64,000 nt of DNA from Erinaceus europaeus (GCF_950295315.1 NC_080168.1:74441519-74505518), one strand, 5' to 3'; positions 1 through 10,053 are shown, numbered from the stretch's first letter. The notes: a model not told the origin generated them from the sequence alone. Numbers and translations are program-made.

Positions 1-195
1 AATCTGGGGAAAGGGGACAGGTGCTCATGCCAACAGTGGGATGGTTTGTGCCAAGTTCTGCAGCAACCTTCCTGCTTAAGGCCACTGGACACAGACTCCG
101 TGCCATGCTATACCCATCAAGGATTTAGATTTACTGAAAAATAAATGAAATCATAAATTTGGAAAGAAAGAAAAAAATTTTTTTTCAGACAAACT

Positions 196-349
196 AAGGG
201 TCTGGGGGCCAGCCAGTGAGCACCCAGTTGAGCATAGTTTATAATGTGCAAGGACTGGGGTTCAAGCCCTAGCCCCCCACACACACATACCTGCAGGGGG
301 GAAACTTCACAACTGAGTAAGCAGATTTCTCTATCTCTATCCAATAAGC
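196..349 (+). mobile_element. SINE-D copy
   Basis: A tRNA-like head (GGCCAGCCAGTGAGCACC, then GGTTCAAGCC as B box) is followed by the CCTGCAGGGGGGAAAC segment and ends in CTCTATCCAATAA. It is diverged and lacks a clean target duplication. Confidence 0.8.
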
Positions 350-518
350 ATACAAACAGACAGACAAACTAAATTAGGACTCTGAAAGCACTTAGAAAAT
401 TAATAAGAAGCCCAGGTGGTTCCTACATACCCATTTCTTTAACTCTACAAACAGCCTTCAGTCATGTTCTTAAAAGAAAGAAGTGCTATTAAGTCACTAA
501 TAAAAAATTAATTAATTA

Positions 519-855
519 GTGTCCTGGAGCTCAGCTTCCCCAGAGACCCATTCTACTAGGGAAAGAGAGAGGCAGACTGGGAGTATGGACCGACCAGTCA
601 ACGCCCATGTTCAGCGAGGAAGCAATTACAGAAGCCAGACCTTCTACCTTCTGCAACCCTCAATGACCCTGGGTCCATGCTCCCAGAGGGATAGAGAATG
701 GGAAAGCTATCGGGGGAGGGGGGGAGGGGGTGGGATATGGAGATTGGGCGGTGGGAATTGTGTGGAGTTGTACCCCTCCTACCCTATGGTTTTGTTAATT
801 AATCCTTTCTTAAATAAAAAAATTAAAAAAATAAATAAATAAAAATAAAAGAGAA
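519..855 (+). mobile_element. 5'-truncated L1, long-type 3' end
   Basis: About 330 bp matching the terminal part of the full-length minus-strand L1 at 31.4-37.7 kb with only a few differences, ending in AAATAAA and an A-rich tail. It is flanked by a perfect 17-bp target duplication (AAAAAATTAATTAATTA at 502-518 and 856-872), so it is a recent, heavily 5'-truncated insertion of the same young subfamily. It contains a G-tract (712-734). The open frame of 107 codons across it is not a gene. Confidence 0.92.
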
Positions 856-880
856 AAAAAATTAATTAATTAAACACAAA

Positions 881-994
881 GCAGGGCAGTGGATAGATAG
901 CATAATGGCTATGCAAAGAGACTCATGCTGAGGCTTGAAAGTCCCAGATTCAGTCCCTAGCACCACCATAAACCAGAGCTGAGTCGTGCTCTGG

Positions 995-996
<2 letters not shown>
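881..996 (+). mobile_element. SINE-B copy
   Basis: Head GATAGCATAATGGCTATGC and body ACCACCATAAACCAGAGCTGAG are both recognisable. The tail has become the TAA repeat that follows. Confidence 0.9.

Positions 997-1041
<45 letters not shown>
997..1041. repeat. (TAA)n microsatellite
   Basis: About fifteen TAA units, grown from the A-rich tail of the preceding SINE-B. Read on the other strand it gives a spurious poly-leucine/isoleucine open frame. Confidence 0.97.
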
Positions 1042-1046
<5 letters not shown>

Positions 1047-1058
1047 AATAAAATATTT

Positions 1059-1136
1059 TCATGTCTGAGGCTCCAAGATCCCAGGTTCAATCCCAGGCAC
1101 CACCATAAACCAGCACTGAGCAGTGCTGTGGTTAAA
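1059..1136 (+). mobile_element. SINE-B copy, 5'-truncated
   Basis: Starts inside the family at TCATGTCTGAGGCTCC and runs through the B-box-like GGTTCAATCCC to the CAGTGCTGTGG end. Confidence 0.85.
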
Positions 1137-1199
1137 TAAATGAACTCACTCAGCCATTTAGCCAAGAGCTGCAGGCTGGCTTTGAGTTGGAGTATTTTT

Positions 1200-1660
1200 A
1201 AATGAGTCTTCGTTTTTTTAGAGCCCCTGCTAGTGGGTCCATATGGTGTCAGACTCTTAAGTCTACTCAGAACTGGGGCTCCCAGTGGGGCAAGTAGAGA
1301 TACTTACAGCCTCTGCTCCTGGCTTCCCCGGGAAGTACCCTGCGGGACGTCCTCCAAAGCTTGCTTGGGACCCTGCAGCTGAGCTGGGTCCCGGGGCTGC
1401 ATAGAGGGTTTCTGGGCCAAGAAGGAGGAGCCGGGCCCCGAGCCCACCACCTTACTGCGGGTGGACATGGTTCAGAGACGCACATCCAAAGGCAAGGTGA
1501 GGGCTGGCAAGCTCAGAGTCTAGAAGTGCAGTTCCCAGGGGGGAAGGGGCAGCAGTTTTAACAGCTGAGTTTCGATTCCTAGCTACCAGCTGCGGACTGA
1601 GCCCGCCCAGAGCTTCTCGGTTCCCAGGGTCACCAAACCGCCCTTTGACCCACCCCCCAA
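1200..1660 (+). other. GC-rich single-copy segment with a possible short exon
   Basis: About 450 bp of GC-rich, non-repeat DNA in an AT-rich setting. One open frame runs from a TGA near 1,380 through residues EEPGPEPTTLLRVD to an ATG at 1,467. It continues for ten codons (MVQRRTSKGK) to an AAG|GTGAGG donor-like boundary at 1,496/1,497. Upstream, TTACAG at about 1,303-1,308 could serve as an acceptor. I do not recognise the peptide and CpG density is modest, so this may be a first or internal exon of an unidentified gene, or chance. Confidence 0.3.
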
Positions 1661-2134
1661 CGCCTGCATCTTGAATTAAGTTGGTTTAGCTGCTCTAGGT
1701 GAGTCAATTTAGGAGCTCCCAAACAGCTCAGAGGGTTGTGACCAGCCTCCCCTGGCATTTGGCGAATTATCAAGGAGACTAGAATTGTTAAACGGATAAC
1801 TCTTACATTGGGGCCACTACTATATATTGGAGACTGTAAACAATGTATTCATCCTCCGACGCCAAGATCAGGTCGATAATTAAAATCAACTTAACAAAAA
1901 AAAAAGTGCCTTTGATCAGTAATGGCTGGTATGTGGTGTCTGTGTGGATACTTTCAAGTTAAGGGATATGGAAAGTGAAATCAAAAGCAAAACACAAAAG
2001 GAAGCTGAGAGGCATGCTGGGCTGAGTCCTCAACACTGCTAAGCAATTGATCAGACTTTCAAGAAATATTGATTAAATCCTTGTTCTGTGCCAAGACTCT
2101 GTCCTGTCGAGAGAAAGAATTTATTTAATATTTA
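1661..2134. other. Unique AT-rich DNA
   Basis: No repeat family or coding exon recognised. The segment around 1,800-1,890 has an unusual composition but I could not assign it. Confidence 0.5.
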
Positions 2135-2236
2135 CCAGAGCACTGCTCAACTCTGGTTTATAGTAGTTTGGGAGACTGAACCTGGGACTTCTGAGCCTCA
2201 GGCTTGAGGATCTTTTGCATATTAATCCTGGCCCTC
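2135..2236 (-). mobile_element. SINE-B copy
   Basis: Reverse-strand copy: TTACCAGAGCACTGCTCAAC at the left, head remnant at TGCATATTAATCC on the right. Diverged. Confidence 0.85.
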
Positions 2237-2274
2237 TTTTTTTTGGTTTTTTTTTTTTTTTTTTAAATATAGAT

Positions 2275-2530
2275 TTATAAGATTCTGTATCTTAGTTCTG
2301 GGAGCAAGTCCTGGTATCTCTCTTTTTCCACTTAATTGGGGGTTAATGAATTACAGTACAGTTGTTGACACATAAGTACAACCTCTCATCTCTCCATAAG
2401 GGTTGCAAGACATTCTCTCCAGCAACCTAAATCTCTTTCTTTCATCATGACTCAGAACCTAGCACCCCACTATCCCAACCCTCCAACCCTCTCCTTCCCC
2501 CACAATCCTTTACTTTAGTATAATATGCCA
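2275..2530 (-). mobile_element. Old L1 3' end (short type)
   Basis: Reverse complement of the short-type L1 terminus: poly-T, CACTTAATTGGGGGTTAATG, then a C-rich stretch and TTTACTTTAGTATAATATGCC (the CACCAAAGTAAA module of the family). Well diverged, so older than the young L1s at 24-38 kb. Confidence 0.75.
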
Positions 2531-2544
2531 CACCCTTTCTGCCC

Positions 2545-2712
2545 TTGCTACTTTTTTTTTTTTTTTTTTTGCCTCCAGGGTTATTGCTGGAGCTCAGAGC
2601 CTGCACTAGGAATCCACTCCTCCTGGAGGCTATTTTTTTCCCCTTTTGTTGCCCTGGTTGTTTTATCATTGTTGTGGTTATTAGTATTGTTATTGTAATA
2701 GTTGTTGTTTAG
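2545..2712 (-). mobile_element. SINE-A copy, 3' part only
   Basis: Poly-T followed by GCCTCCAGGGTTATTGCTGG (reverse of the terminal module), then TTTTGTTGCCC and (GTT)n. The tRNA-like head is missing. Confidence 0.85.
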
Positions 2713-2883
2713 CTTTGTGAATGAGTAGAAGACTGAAGCATTCAACAAGAAGAGAGATAGGTTTGGGTTGGAAGTGAAAGAATTTTATTTAGGAACTTCC
2801 AGGATCTGGTTTAGAACTCAGAAATGTGGATCTATTTCTTTTTCTGGGGCTTTTTTTTTTTCTTCCCCAACTGGGAAATCACT

Positions 2884-3025
2884 TTTTTTTTTTTTTTTTT
2901 GCCAGAGCACTGATCAGCTCTGGTTTATGGTGGTGCAGGGTATTTAAACCTGGGGATTTAGAGTATAAGGCATGAGACTCTTTTTACATAACCATTATGC
3001 TATCTACCCCCCCCCCCCCGCCCCT
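2884..3025 (-). mobile_element. SINE-B copy
   Basis: Poly-T, GCCAGAGCACTGATCAGC, down to ACCATTATGCTATCTACCC; the head end merges into a run of C. Confidence 0.9.
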
Positions 3026-3084
3026 GGAATTCTTTTTTCTTTTCTTCTTTTTGGCTTAGTTTATTCTTTTTTATTATTATTTTA

Positions 3085-3335
3085 TATTTTTTTCTTTACT
3101 GGGGGATTAATGGTTTACAGTCAACAGTAAAATAGTCATTTGTACATGTGTAATAATTCTCAGTTATCCATATAACAGTTCAACCTCCATTTGTGCTCCA
3201 GGACCTAAGCTTTCCACCACCACCACCACCCCCAACCTCAGAGTCTTCTACTTTGGTGCAATACACCAACTCCAGTCCAAGTTCTGCTTTGTGTTTTCCC
3301 TTCTGTTCTTATTTGTTCTGGAATTCTGATTTCAA
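3085..3335 (-). mobile_element. Old L1 3' end (short type)
   Basis: Starts with TTTACTGGGGGATTAATG and carries the (CCA)n, CAGAGTCTTCTACTTTGGTG and CCAAGTTCTGCTTTGTG modules of the L1 terminus in reverse. Related to, but older than, the end at 30.9-31.4 kb. Confidence 0.8.
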
Positions 3336-3414
3336 AGGAGAAAACAACCAATTTAGTAACTGAATTAAATTCAAAGTTTGAATAAGGGAGAAACCAAATA
3401 AAAAAAAAAGTGGA

Positions 3415-3525
3415 CATCCTCGCCTAGTTTCTAATAGCACTAGTTTGCATTTCTACCAACAGTGTAATGGAGTTTCTCTTTCTCCATATTCTTCCAACAT
3501 TTCTCTTCTCATTTTATTGATGGAG
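3415..3525 (-). pseudogene. L1 ORF2 C-terminal remnant, inverted
   Basis: On the minus strand this resembles the region of L1 ORF2 around the '[10 protein letters not shown]' segment (CACTGTTGGTAGAAATGC reads like the TGCACTGCTGGTGGGAATG block). It abuts a plus-strand ORF2 piece, so the two are separate fragments or a rearranged copy. Confidence 0.5.
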
Positions 3526-3840
3526 CTCAAGAAATTGGGAGTGGAAGGGAAATTTCTCAGCATAATAAAGGCTGTAGATGACAAACCCATGGCTAACATA
3601 GTGCTCAATTAGGAAAAATTGAAAACTTTCCCTCTAAAATCAGGAACTAGGCAAGAATGTTCACTTTCACCACTCCTATTCAACATAGTCCTAGAAGTCT
3701 TTGCCAAGAAAGAGATATTAAAGGAATCCAAATTAGGAAGGATGAAGTTAGATTATCATTATTTGCAGATGATATTCTGTTATACCTAGAAGACCCCAAA
3801 AACCCTGCCAAAAAAAAAAAAAAAGGAGGTAGAGGACCTT
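3526..3840 (+). pseudogene. L1 ORF2 reverse-transcriptase fragment
   Basis: Broken reading frames encode recognisable RT-domain pieces: [24 protein letters not shown] residues near 3,640-3,700 and the catalytic [18 protein letters not shown] at 3,755-3,815. The fragment is joined directly to long-type L1 3'-UTR sequence at about 3,840, so the rest of ORF2 was deleted before or after insertion. Its amino-acid divergence from the young L1s at 24-38 kb indicates an older subfamily. No function is expected. Confidence 0.85.
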
Positions 3841-4857
3841 TACAATGAAAACTGTACACCTGAGGAAGATGGGTCCAATATTGGAGCAGCTTGGAATGTT
3901 CCTACTCATGATCACAGAAATGTGAGCTCAGATCTACAGGGATGCAGAGGTCACACAGACTCCTAAGCTGAATATGGGCCACAGACCAAATCAAATCTCC
4001 AGTCAATAATATTTATACCCCTTCCTCATATTAGGGAGCTACTCTCTTCCCTATCCAGCTTTCTGTTCCTTTTCCAGCTATGACATCATCTTCCTAAACA
4101 ATAACTTGGATCCACCTGCATATCAGATTTCAGGCTCAAGGGAAAACAACAACAATGACAACAACAAAAGAAACCTAGTATAACCACAGGCCCTTTGGAA
4201 TAGAACTAAAATATGCCTACTAAATCTGCAAAATGGAGCCCCCCCCCCCAATTCTTCATCTGCACTATTTCAGCCTTTAGGTCCATGATTGTCCAACAAT
4301 TTGTTTGGTTTTGTATGTTAACTCTCTTTTCAGCCACCAGGCTCCAGGTGCCAGCATGATGCCAACCAGATTTCCCTGGACAGACAACCCCACCAGTATG
4401 TCCTGGATCTTTGATTCCCCAGAACCCCGCCCCACTAGGGAAAGAGAGAGACAGGCTGGGAGTATGGATCAACCAATCAACACCCATGTTCAGTGGGGAA
4501 GCAATTACAGAAGCCAGACCTTCCACCTTCTGCACCCCACAATGACCCTGGGTCCACAGTCTCAAAGGGTTAAAGAATAGGAAAGCTATCAGGGGAGGGG
4601 ATGGGATACGGAGTTCTGGTGGTGGGAATTGTGTGAAGTTGTACCCCTCTTATCCTATGGTTTAGTCAATGTTTCCTTTCCTTTTTTTTTTTTTACCCAG
4701 AGCACTGACCAGCTCTGGTTTACAGTGGTGCAGGGGATGAAACCTGGGACTTCGAAGCTTCAGGCATGGCAGTCTGTTTGCATAACTGTTACGCTATCTA
4801 CCCCTGCCCAATGTTTCCTTTTTATAAATAAAAAATTAAATTAAAAATAAACAATAA
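3841..4857 (+). mobile_element. L1 long-type 3' UTR
   Basis: About 0.9 kb of L1 3' UTR (interrupted by a SINE-B) continuing from the ORF2 fragment. Landmarks are CACCTGAGGAAGATGGGTCC, CCACCTGCATATCAGATTTC, the purine-rich AGGGGAGGGGATGGG block and a terminal ATAAATAAAAAATTAAA. The same landmarks recur at 17.2-18.2 kb and, reversed, at 59.5-60.8 kb. Confidence 0.88.
4680..4808 (-). mobile_element. SINE-B inserted in L1 3' UTR
   Basis: A clean insertion with a 13-bp target duplication CAATGTTTCCTTT at 4,667-4,679 and 4,809-4,821, disrupting the L1 tail just before its poly(A) signal. Confidence 0.95.
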
Positions 4858-5004
4858 TAATAAAAAGAAATGCAAACTATAGTGGTTTATCTATCGGGTG
4901 GGGGTAGGGATGGGGACACAGACCTTTGGTGATGGGAGTGGTAAAAATAAATTTAAAAATTTTTAAATGTTTTATACAGACAAAAAATAAAATTTTTCCC
5001 ATAA

Positions 5005-5536
5005 GGGCTGGGAAAAATTGTAGTGTTATGTAGGAGACTTGCATGTGAAATAGAAAAGAAAAAGAGAATGTAAGGCAAAGAAAATGCTAACTAACCAAAT
5101 TGTAGAGAGAAAAGCAGCCACAGATAACTGAAAAAGGTCTAAACTTTCTCTACCTCCCAGAAGTATATCTTATCCTGACATGTCATAAAACTTCTAAACC
5201 CTGTAGACTAACCTTCCCCCTTTTCCACAGCTATGTAGGGAAAGATACCAGTAACTAAGGAAACCAGACCCTGAGCAATAGGTATAGTCCCACCTCGTTA
5301 ACCTTGCAGACTCTGCCTCTGTGAGATGCTTTCTGCTCTCAGCTTGCAGCCCCCTATATAAGCTGTACCTTCCCTTTGTTCAGCCCAGAATTCTTTAAAA
5401 GCACAAGCTCTTTCTGTGGCCAGTTAGCATTAATAAAGTTTCCCCTCTTTCCTAATCCGCATGGCTCTCCAGTCTCTAGTCTAGTTTGCCACATCAGGTC
5501 TCAGGTTCAGTCCCCTGAGTTAGAGTTGAGTGGCAT
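5005..5536 (+). mobile_element. SINE-B split by an LTR
   Basis: The head (GGGCTGGGAAAAATTG to GAGACTTGCATG) lies at 5,005-5,043 and the body resumes at 5,494 (CAGGTCTCAGGTTCAGTCCCC). The intervening 450 bp is an LTR. Confidence 0.75.
5044..5493 (+). mobile_element. Solo LTR of an endogenous retrovirus
   Basis: About 450 bp interrupting a SINE-B. It begins TG, ends CA, and has a TATA element (TATATAAG, 5,355-5,362) and a poly(A) signal AATAAA (5,432-5,437), in the order expected for U3-R-U5. No internal retroviral sequence flanks it. The target duplication is not clear, so the ends are good to a few bases only. Confidence 0.75.
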
Positions 5537-5556
5537 TCTGGTAAAAGAAAGACAGA

Positions 5557-5728
5557 AGGGAAGGAAGGAAGGAAGGAAGGAAGGAAGGAAGGAAGGAAGG
5601 AAGGAAGGAAGGGAGGAAGGGAGGGAGGGAGGGAAAGAGAAAGAGGAGGAGGAGAAAAGAAAAAAGAGAAGGAGAAGGAGAAGGGGAAAAAAGAGAAGGG
5701 GAAAAAAGAGAAGGAGAGAAACAAAAAA
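5557..5728. repeat. (GGAA)n and GA-rich low-complexity DNA
   Basis: About 19 GGAA units to 5,632 followed by irregular GGAGAAG/AAAAAGAGAAG. It yields long charged open frames on both strands that are artefacts. Confidence 0.97.
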
Positions 5729-5741
5729 AAAGTCATCTTTA

Positions 5742-5960
5742 TTTATTTTTATTTTTTTATCTTTATTTATTTATTGGATAGAGACAGCCAGAAATAGAGA
5801 GGGAAGGGGGTGATAGAGAGGGAGAGACAGAGAGACACCTGCAGCCCTGCTTCACCACTCGCAAAGCTTTCCCCATGCAGGTGGGGACCGGGTGCTCCAA
5901 CCCGGGTCCTTGCACATTGCAACATGTGCACTCAACCAGGTACACCACCGCCCGGCCCTG
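5742..5960 (-). mobile_element. SINE-D copy
   Basis: Full-length reverse copy with a 16-bp target duplication AAAAAAGTCATCTTTA at 5,726-5,741 and 5,961-5,976; head at GTACACCACCGCCCGGCCC. One of the younger SINE-D copies here. Confidence 0.95.
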
Positions 5961-6065
5961 AAAAAAGTCATCTTTAATTCAAACAAAAAATATTTATTGA
6001 ATGATTAGCATCTGCCACTCATCCTGTCAGACTCCAGAACTATGGTGGAGACCAACAGAAATCTT

Positions 6066-6303
6066 GTTGTATTTATTGTTGTTGTTGTTATTGATATCAT
6101 TGTTGTTGGATTGGACAGAAAGAAGTGGAGAGAGGAGGGGAAGACAGAGGGAGAGAGAAAGATAGATACCTGCAAATCTGCTTCACTGCTTGTGAAACAA
6201 CTCCCCTGCAGGTAGGGAGCCGGGGGCTCGAACCAGGATCCTTAAGCCGGTCCTTGCGCTTCACACTTTGTGCGCTTAACCCACTGCACTACCACCTGAC
6301 TCC
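6066..6303 (-). mobile_element. SINE-A copy
   Basis: (GTT)n tail, GGACAGAAAGAAGTGGAGAG, then GGGGGCTCGAACCAGGATCC (B box reversed) and the head end CACTACCACCTGACTCC. Confidence 0.93.
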
Positions 6304-6399
6304 TTGTTACTTAAATTTTTTAACCTGAATCTGCTCATCTCAAGTTTAGAGTGGTGCTGGGGATTAAATTTGGGAGCTCAGAGCTTTTCTTTTCTTTCT

Positions 6400-6513
6400 T
6401 CTTCTTTTTTTTTAACCAGAGGACTGATCAGCTCTGGTTTATGGTGGTTTAGGGGACTGAACCTGGGACTTTAGAGTCTCTTTGCAGAACCATTATGCTA
6501 TCTACCCCTGCCC
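6400..6513 (-). mobile_element. SINE-B copy
   Basis: TTAACCAGAGGACTGATCAG to ATTATGCTATCTACCCC. Slightly shortened in the middle (the CAGGCATGAG segment is absent). Confidence 0.9.
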
Positions 6514-6971
6514 TATTTCTTCTCCTTCTGGTGACACTGTCTACTGTCATTGAAGGGAAATATTAATGAGAAATGTAGAAATGTGTTGTCACCAAGTGGC
6601 AAGTGGCTGGATTTCTTTTCAAATTTAAACTTTAGAAATAGATAATAACTTCTAATTCTGGTCTCTATGGAGCAGCTATCAAAGACCTCTGCCAAAAGCA
6701 TGGATAAAAGGAATTTCCCTCAATGTAGGTAAACTGCTGAAGATCTGTCAGGCTGTAGGAGAGAGATCCCCGAACAATTTTTTGAGTCACAAGAAATGAA
6801 TCAAACAGAAACTCTCCACAATGCTGCCCACTTTTTTTTTTTTTTCCTTCCCCAATCACTGTGCTTTTCTAGAAATACCACCTTTTAGGGAACTTCCAAT
6901 TGTTCAGATACTTTAATAATTTAACAATTTTGTGTAAGAATTTATTGTCTATTATGAACATAAGTTGGAGA
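6514..6971. other. Unique AT-rich DNA
   Basis: No exon or repeat family recognised apart from a short A/T homopolymer near 6,832-6,845. Confidence 0.5.
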
Positions 6972-7135
6972 GGGGCAGTGGTGCTGGGGAGACACCATAA
7001 TGGTTCTGCAAAAGACTTGCATGCCTGAAGCTCTGAGTACCCAAGTTCAATCCCCAGCACCATCATAAACTAGAACTGAGCAGTGCTCTGGCCTCTCTTT
7101 CTCTTCCTCACTAAAATAAAATACATTAAATATTA
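6972..7135 (+). mobile_element. SINE-B copy with a longer CT-rich 3' part
   Basis: Head GGGGAGACACCATAATGG, body to GAGCAGTGCTCTGG, then CCTCTCTTTCTCTTCC and an A-rich end. This longer tail variant recurs at 47,058. Confidence 0.85.
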
Positions 7136-7204
7136 TTTAAGGTAAATAACTTAGCAAGAATCACCTAGGTAAGACACTGGTGCAAAAGGAAAAGCAGAAG
7201 GCCA

Positions 7205-7420
7205 ACCCTTGAGTCCTAGAAGAATCATTTAGACTTTTGTGACCTCAGGCACCCACTGAAACTCTCTGAGCTCAGTTTCTTCATTAGTGAGATAGAAATA
7301 CCAATCATAGTAACACCCCTATCCAATCTACCTTTAGGGGTTTTTGAGAACAAAATGAGATAGCAGATGTGAAAGCAGCTCATAAATTGTACCTTGATAC
7401 AGTGTAAGTGGTAGGGTTTT
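7205..7420 (+). mobile_element. MIR relic
   Basis: Ancient mammalian-wide SINE: GACTTTTGTGACCTCAGGC, then CTCAGTTTCTTCATTAGTGA and AGAACAAAATGAGATAGCAG follow the MIR core order. Shared by all mammals and not specific to hedgehog. Confidence 0.75.
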
Positions 7421-7739
7421 TTTTTTCTTTTCCTTAACTGTCAATGCAAGGGTTGTATTTATGTTTTCTAATAATACTTAAATTTGTCCTCAAAGAATTC
7501 CCAGCTTCTGTTCCAGCAACTCTTGACTCCCAGTTACTAAGACATTACAGAATTACCCTGATGGTGTTTCATCTTGAAGTGTTTTTCAGAACAGAAATAG
7601 AGCAGTACATAAAGTCTTACCTACCCAAGTGCATGACTCCGAAGTGCACCCCTAGTAAAGCTGGAGCTCTGATGACATAACTGGAGGTAAGGAGTACTCC
7701 TCAGACATTCTGGGACACTATTTCATCACTTATTTCATT
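7421..7739. other. Unique DNA
   Basis: Nothing recognised. The small open frame over 7,444-7,680 has no identifiable homology or splice context. Confidence 0.4.
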
Positions 7740-8068
7740 ATTTTTTTGCCTCCAAGGTTATTGTTGGGGCTCAGTGCCTGCACCATGAATCCACTGCTCC
7801 TGGAGGCTATTCTTTTCCCTTTTGTTGCCCTTGTTGTTTTATCCTTATTGTGGTTATCGTTGTTGTTGTTGTTGGATAGGATAGAGAGAAATGGAGAGAG
7901 GAGGCAAGGACAGAGAGGGGGAGAGAAAGACAGACACCTGCAGACCTGCTTCACTGTTTGTGAGGTGACCCCTTGCAGGTGGGGAGCCGGGGGCTCAAAC
8001 TGGGATCCTTAGGCTGGTCCTTGCACCATGTGTGCTTAACCCACTGTGCTACCGCTACCGCCTGACCC
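7740..8068 (-). mobile_element. SINE-A copy, full length with terminal module
   Basis: Contains the whole reversed order: GCCTCCAAGGTTATTGTTGG module, (GTT)n, GAGAGAAATGGAGAGAGG, GCAGGTGGGGAGCCGGGGGC, head end GCTACCGCCTGACCCC. Confidence 0.95.
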
Positions 8069-8155
8069 CCCCCCCACTTATTTTATTTTATATACCATTA
8101 AGGTTATCTCTAAGGCTGGATGCTTTCTTGACACTTGCACTCCCAGTGGCCATTT

Positions 8156-8335
8156 TCTTTCTATCTTTCTACTCTCTCTCTCTCTCCCTCTCCGTCTCAC
8201 TCTCTCTTTCCCATTCCTTCCCTCCCTCTTTTCCTATTTGCTCTTTCCTCCTCTCTTTCCCTCTCCTCTCTCTCCCTCTCTCTCTTTCTCTTTTCCTTTC
8301 TCTACCCCCTTCCTCCCTCTTCCCCCCCTCATAGA
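8156..8335. repeat. CT-rich low-complexity tract
   Basis: (CT)n/(CTTT)n/(CCCT)n tract. It adjoins the SINE-D below and is probably an expansion of that element's pyrimidine-rich part. Confidence 0.9.
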
Positions 8336-8506
8336 GACTGAGAGAAGTAAAGAGAATAGGGACGAGAAGAAGAAAGAGAGGCACCTGCAACATTACTTCA
8401 CCATTCATGAAGTTTCTCCCCAGCATGTGGGGACTAAGGGCTTGAACTGCTAGTCCTCATGCAAGGTAACATGTATGCTCTACCAGGTACACCACCTCCT
8501 AGTCTC
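8336..8506 (-). mobile_element. SINE-D copy
   Basis: AGAGGCACCTGCAACATTAC to GTACACCACCTCCTAGTC; diverged at about the level of the other older SINE-D copies. Confidence 0.85.
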
Positions 8507-8625
8507 AGTTTTCACTCCCCCCACCCATGTTCTCTGGAAGATGACCAGAGTTCCATGTTTAAGGTAAAAGCTTAGGTTTCTCCTATTTGGCTTGATTTGA
8601 AGGAGCCATATTAGAAATTTCCATG

Positions 8626-8832
8626 GGGGCCAGGTGGTGGCACACCTGGTTGAGCGCACATGGACCCAGGTTCGAGCTCCTGTCCCCACCTGCAGGGGGA
8701 AAGCTTTGCAAGTGGGGCAGCAGGCCTGCAGGTGTCTCTCTGTCTCTTTCCCTCTCTGTCTCCCCCTTCCTCTTGACTTCTGGCTGTCTCTATCCAATAA
8801 ATAAATAAAGATAATAAAATATAAACAAATAA
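8626..8832 (+). mobile_element. SINE-D copy
   Basis: Head GGGGCCAGGTGGTGGCACAC through TCTATCCAATAAATAAATAA. Flanked by an imperfect duplication AGAAATTTCCATG / AGAAATTCCCATG. Confidence 0.95.
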
Positions 8833-8991
8833 ATAAATAGAAATTCCCATGGTCTTTGCTCCCAGGGTATGGTGTGGGGTTGGATATAACACATGGCACA
8901 AGTTGGAGTTCAAGTAGCTCTCTAAGTTTATGATTTCTCTCCTTAAAGTGCTGAAGACAGTGCCTGGCAATGGTTGAAATAAGGGCATAGT

Positions 8992-9250
8992 GGGGGCTAG
9001 GTGGTGACGCACCCGGTAGAGCACTCATCATCGTGTACAAGGACCCAGGTTCAAGTCACCAGTCCCCATCTGCAGGGAGGCATTTCATAAGCATTGAAAT
9101 AGTGTTGAAGTCTCTCTCTCACACACATACCAGATTACTGCTTAGCTCAGGCATGGAGTCTCTTTGCATAACCATTATGCTATCTCCTTTGCCCTCTCTC
9201 TCCCTGTCACTCCCTTTCCTCTCAGTTTCCTTCTGTATTCTAAATAATTA
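8992..9250 (+). mobile_element. SINE-D copy disrupted by a SINE-B remnant
   Basis: Head GGGGGCTAGGTGGTGACGCAC and 3' part CTCTCTCCCTGTCACTCCC are separated by a shortened minus-strand SINE-B (about 9,129-9,196: TACCAGATTACTGCTTAGC to CATTATGCTATCTCC). Confidence 0.85.
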
Positions 9251-9309
9251 AATTTTAAGAAAATAATTGAATGCAGTCTGAAAAAAGGGACCAGGATCTA
9301 TGTTACCTA

Positions 9310-9475
9310 TAAAGGGTTTGCCTTTCAAACTTAGGTTGTCAGACAGACCTGTTTTCAGATCTTGGCTCCACCACTTACTTACAGCTTAGAGGCTTGAGCT
9401 GAATTACTAACCATTTTGGGGCTTTGGTTTCTTCAACTGTAAAAGGGAAATTAAAGTCACAAAAGGGGTCATTTT
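9310..9475 (+). mobile_element. MIR relic
   Basis: TTGGCTCCACCACTTACTTA followed by TTTGGTTTCTTCAACTGTAA matches the MIR core (the CCACTTACT... TCAACTGTAAAA order). Confidence 0.75.
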
Positions 9476-9573
9476 AACATAATGGTACTGAAACTTTGGT
9501 GGTAAGTGTTGACACACACACACACACACTGAGAAATTATACTTCCCAAATCTCATAACAATGTTAGTAAACC

Positions 9574-9852
9574 TTTTTTTTGCTCCAGGGTTACTGCTGG
9601 GGCTCAGTGCAGGCATTACCAATCCACTGCTCCTGGAGGCCATCTTTTTCTATTTTATTGGATAGGAGAGAGAGAAATTGAGAGGGGAGGTGGAGATAGA
9701 GAGGGGGAGAAAGATAGACACCTGGAGACTTGCTTCACCACTTTTGAAGAGACCACCTGCAAGTGGGGAGCCAGGGGCTCAAACTGGAATCCTTGCAGGT
9801 CTTTGCACTTTGTATTATGTCCACTTAACCCAGTGCACTACCACCTGTCCCC
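9574..9852 (-). mobile_element. SINE-A copy
   Basis: Terminal module, shortened (GTT)n, head end ACTACCACCTGTCCCC. Diverged. Confidence 0.92.
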
Positions 9853-9895
9853 TAAATTAATCATTTTTAAATTTCTATAAAGATTTATGAGAAAG

Positions 9896-10046
9896 TGGTC
9901 CGGGAGATGATGCAGTGGTAAAGCTTTGGACTCTCAAGCATGAGGTCCCAAGTTTGATCCCTGGCAGCACATGCGCCAGAGTGATGTCTGGTTATTTCTC
10001 TCTCCTTCTATCTTTCTCGTAAGTAAATAAAATCTTCAACAACAAC
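9896..10046 (+). mobile_element. SINE-C copy
   Basis: Head GTCCGGGAGATGATGCAGTGG, B box GTTTGATCCCTGGCAGCAC, tail TAAATAAAATCTTCAAC. Confidence 0.93.
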
Positions 10047-10053
10047 AACAAAA

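Noticed and set aside
5376..5813. Open frame with KEGRKEGR repeats and its serine/proline-rich antisense frame
   Set aside because: Translation of the (GGAA)n tract; no start context, splice signal or homology.
8480..9040. 186-codon minus-strand frame
   Set aside because: Passes through two SINE-D copies; the peptide is translated SINE sequence.
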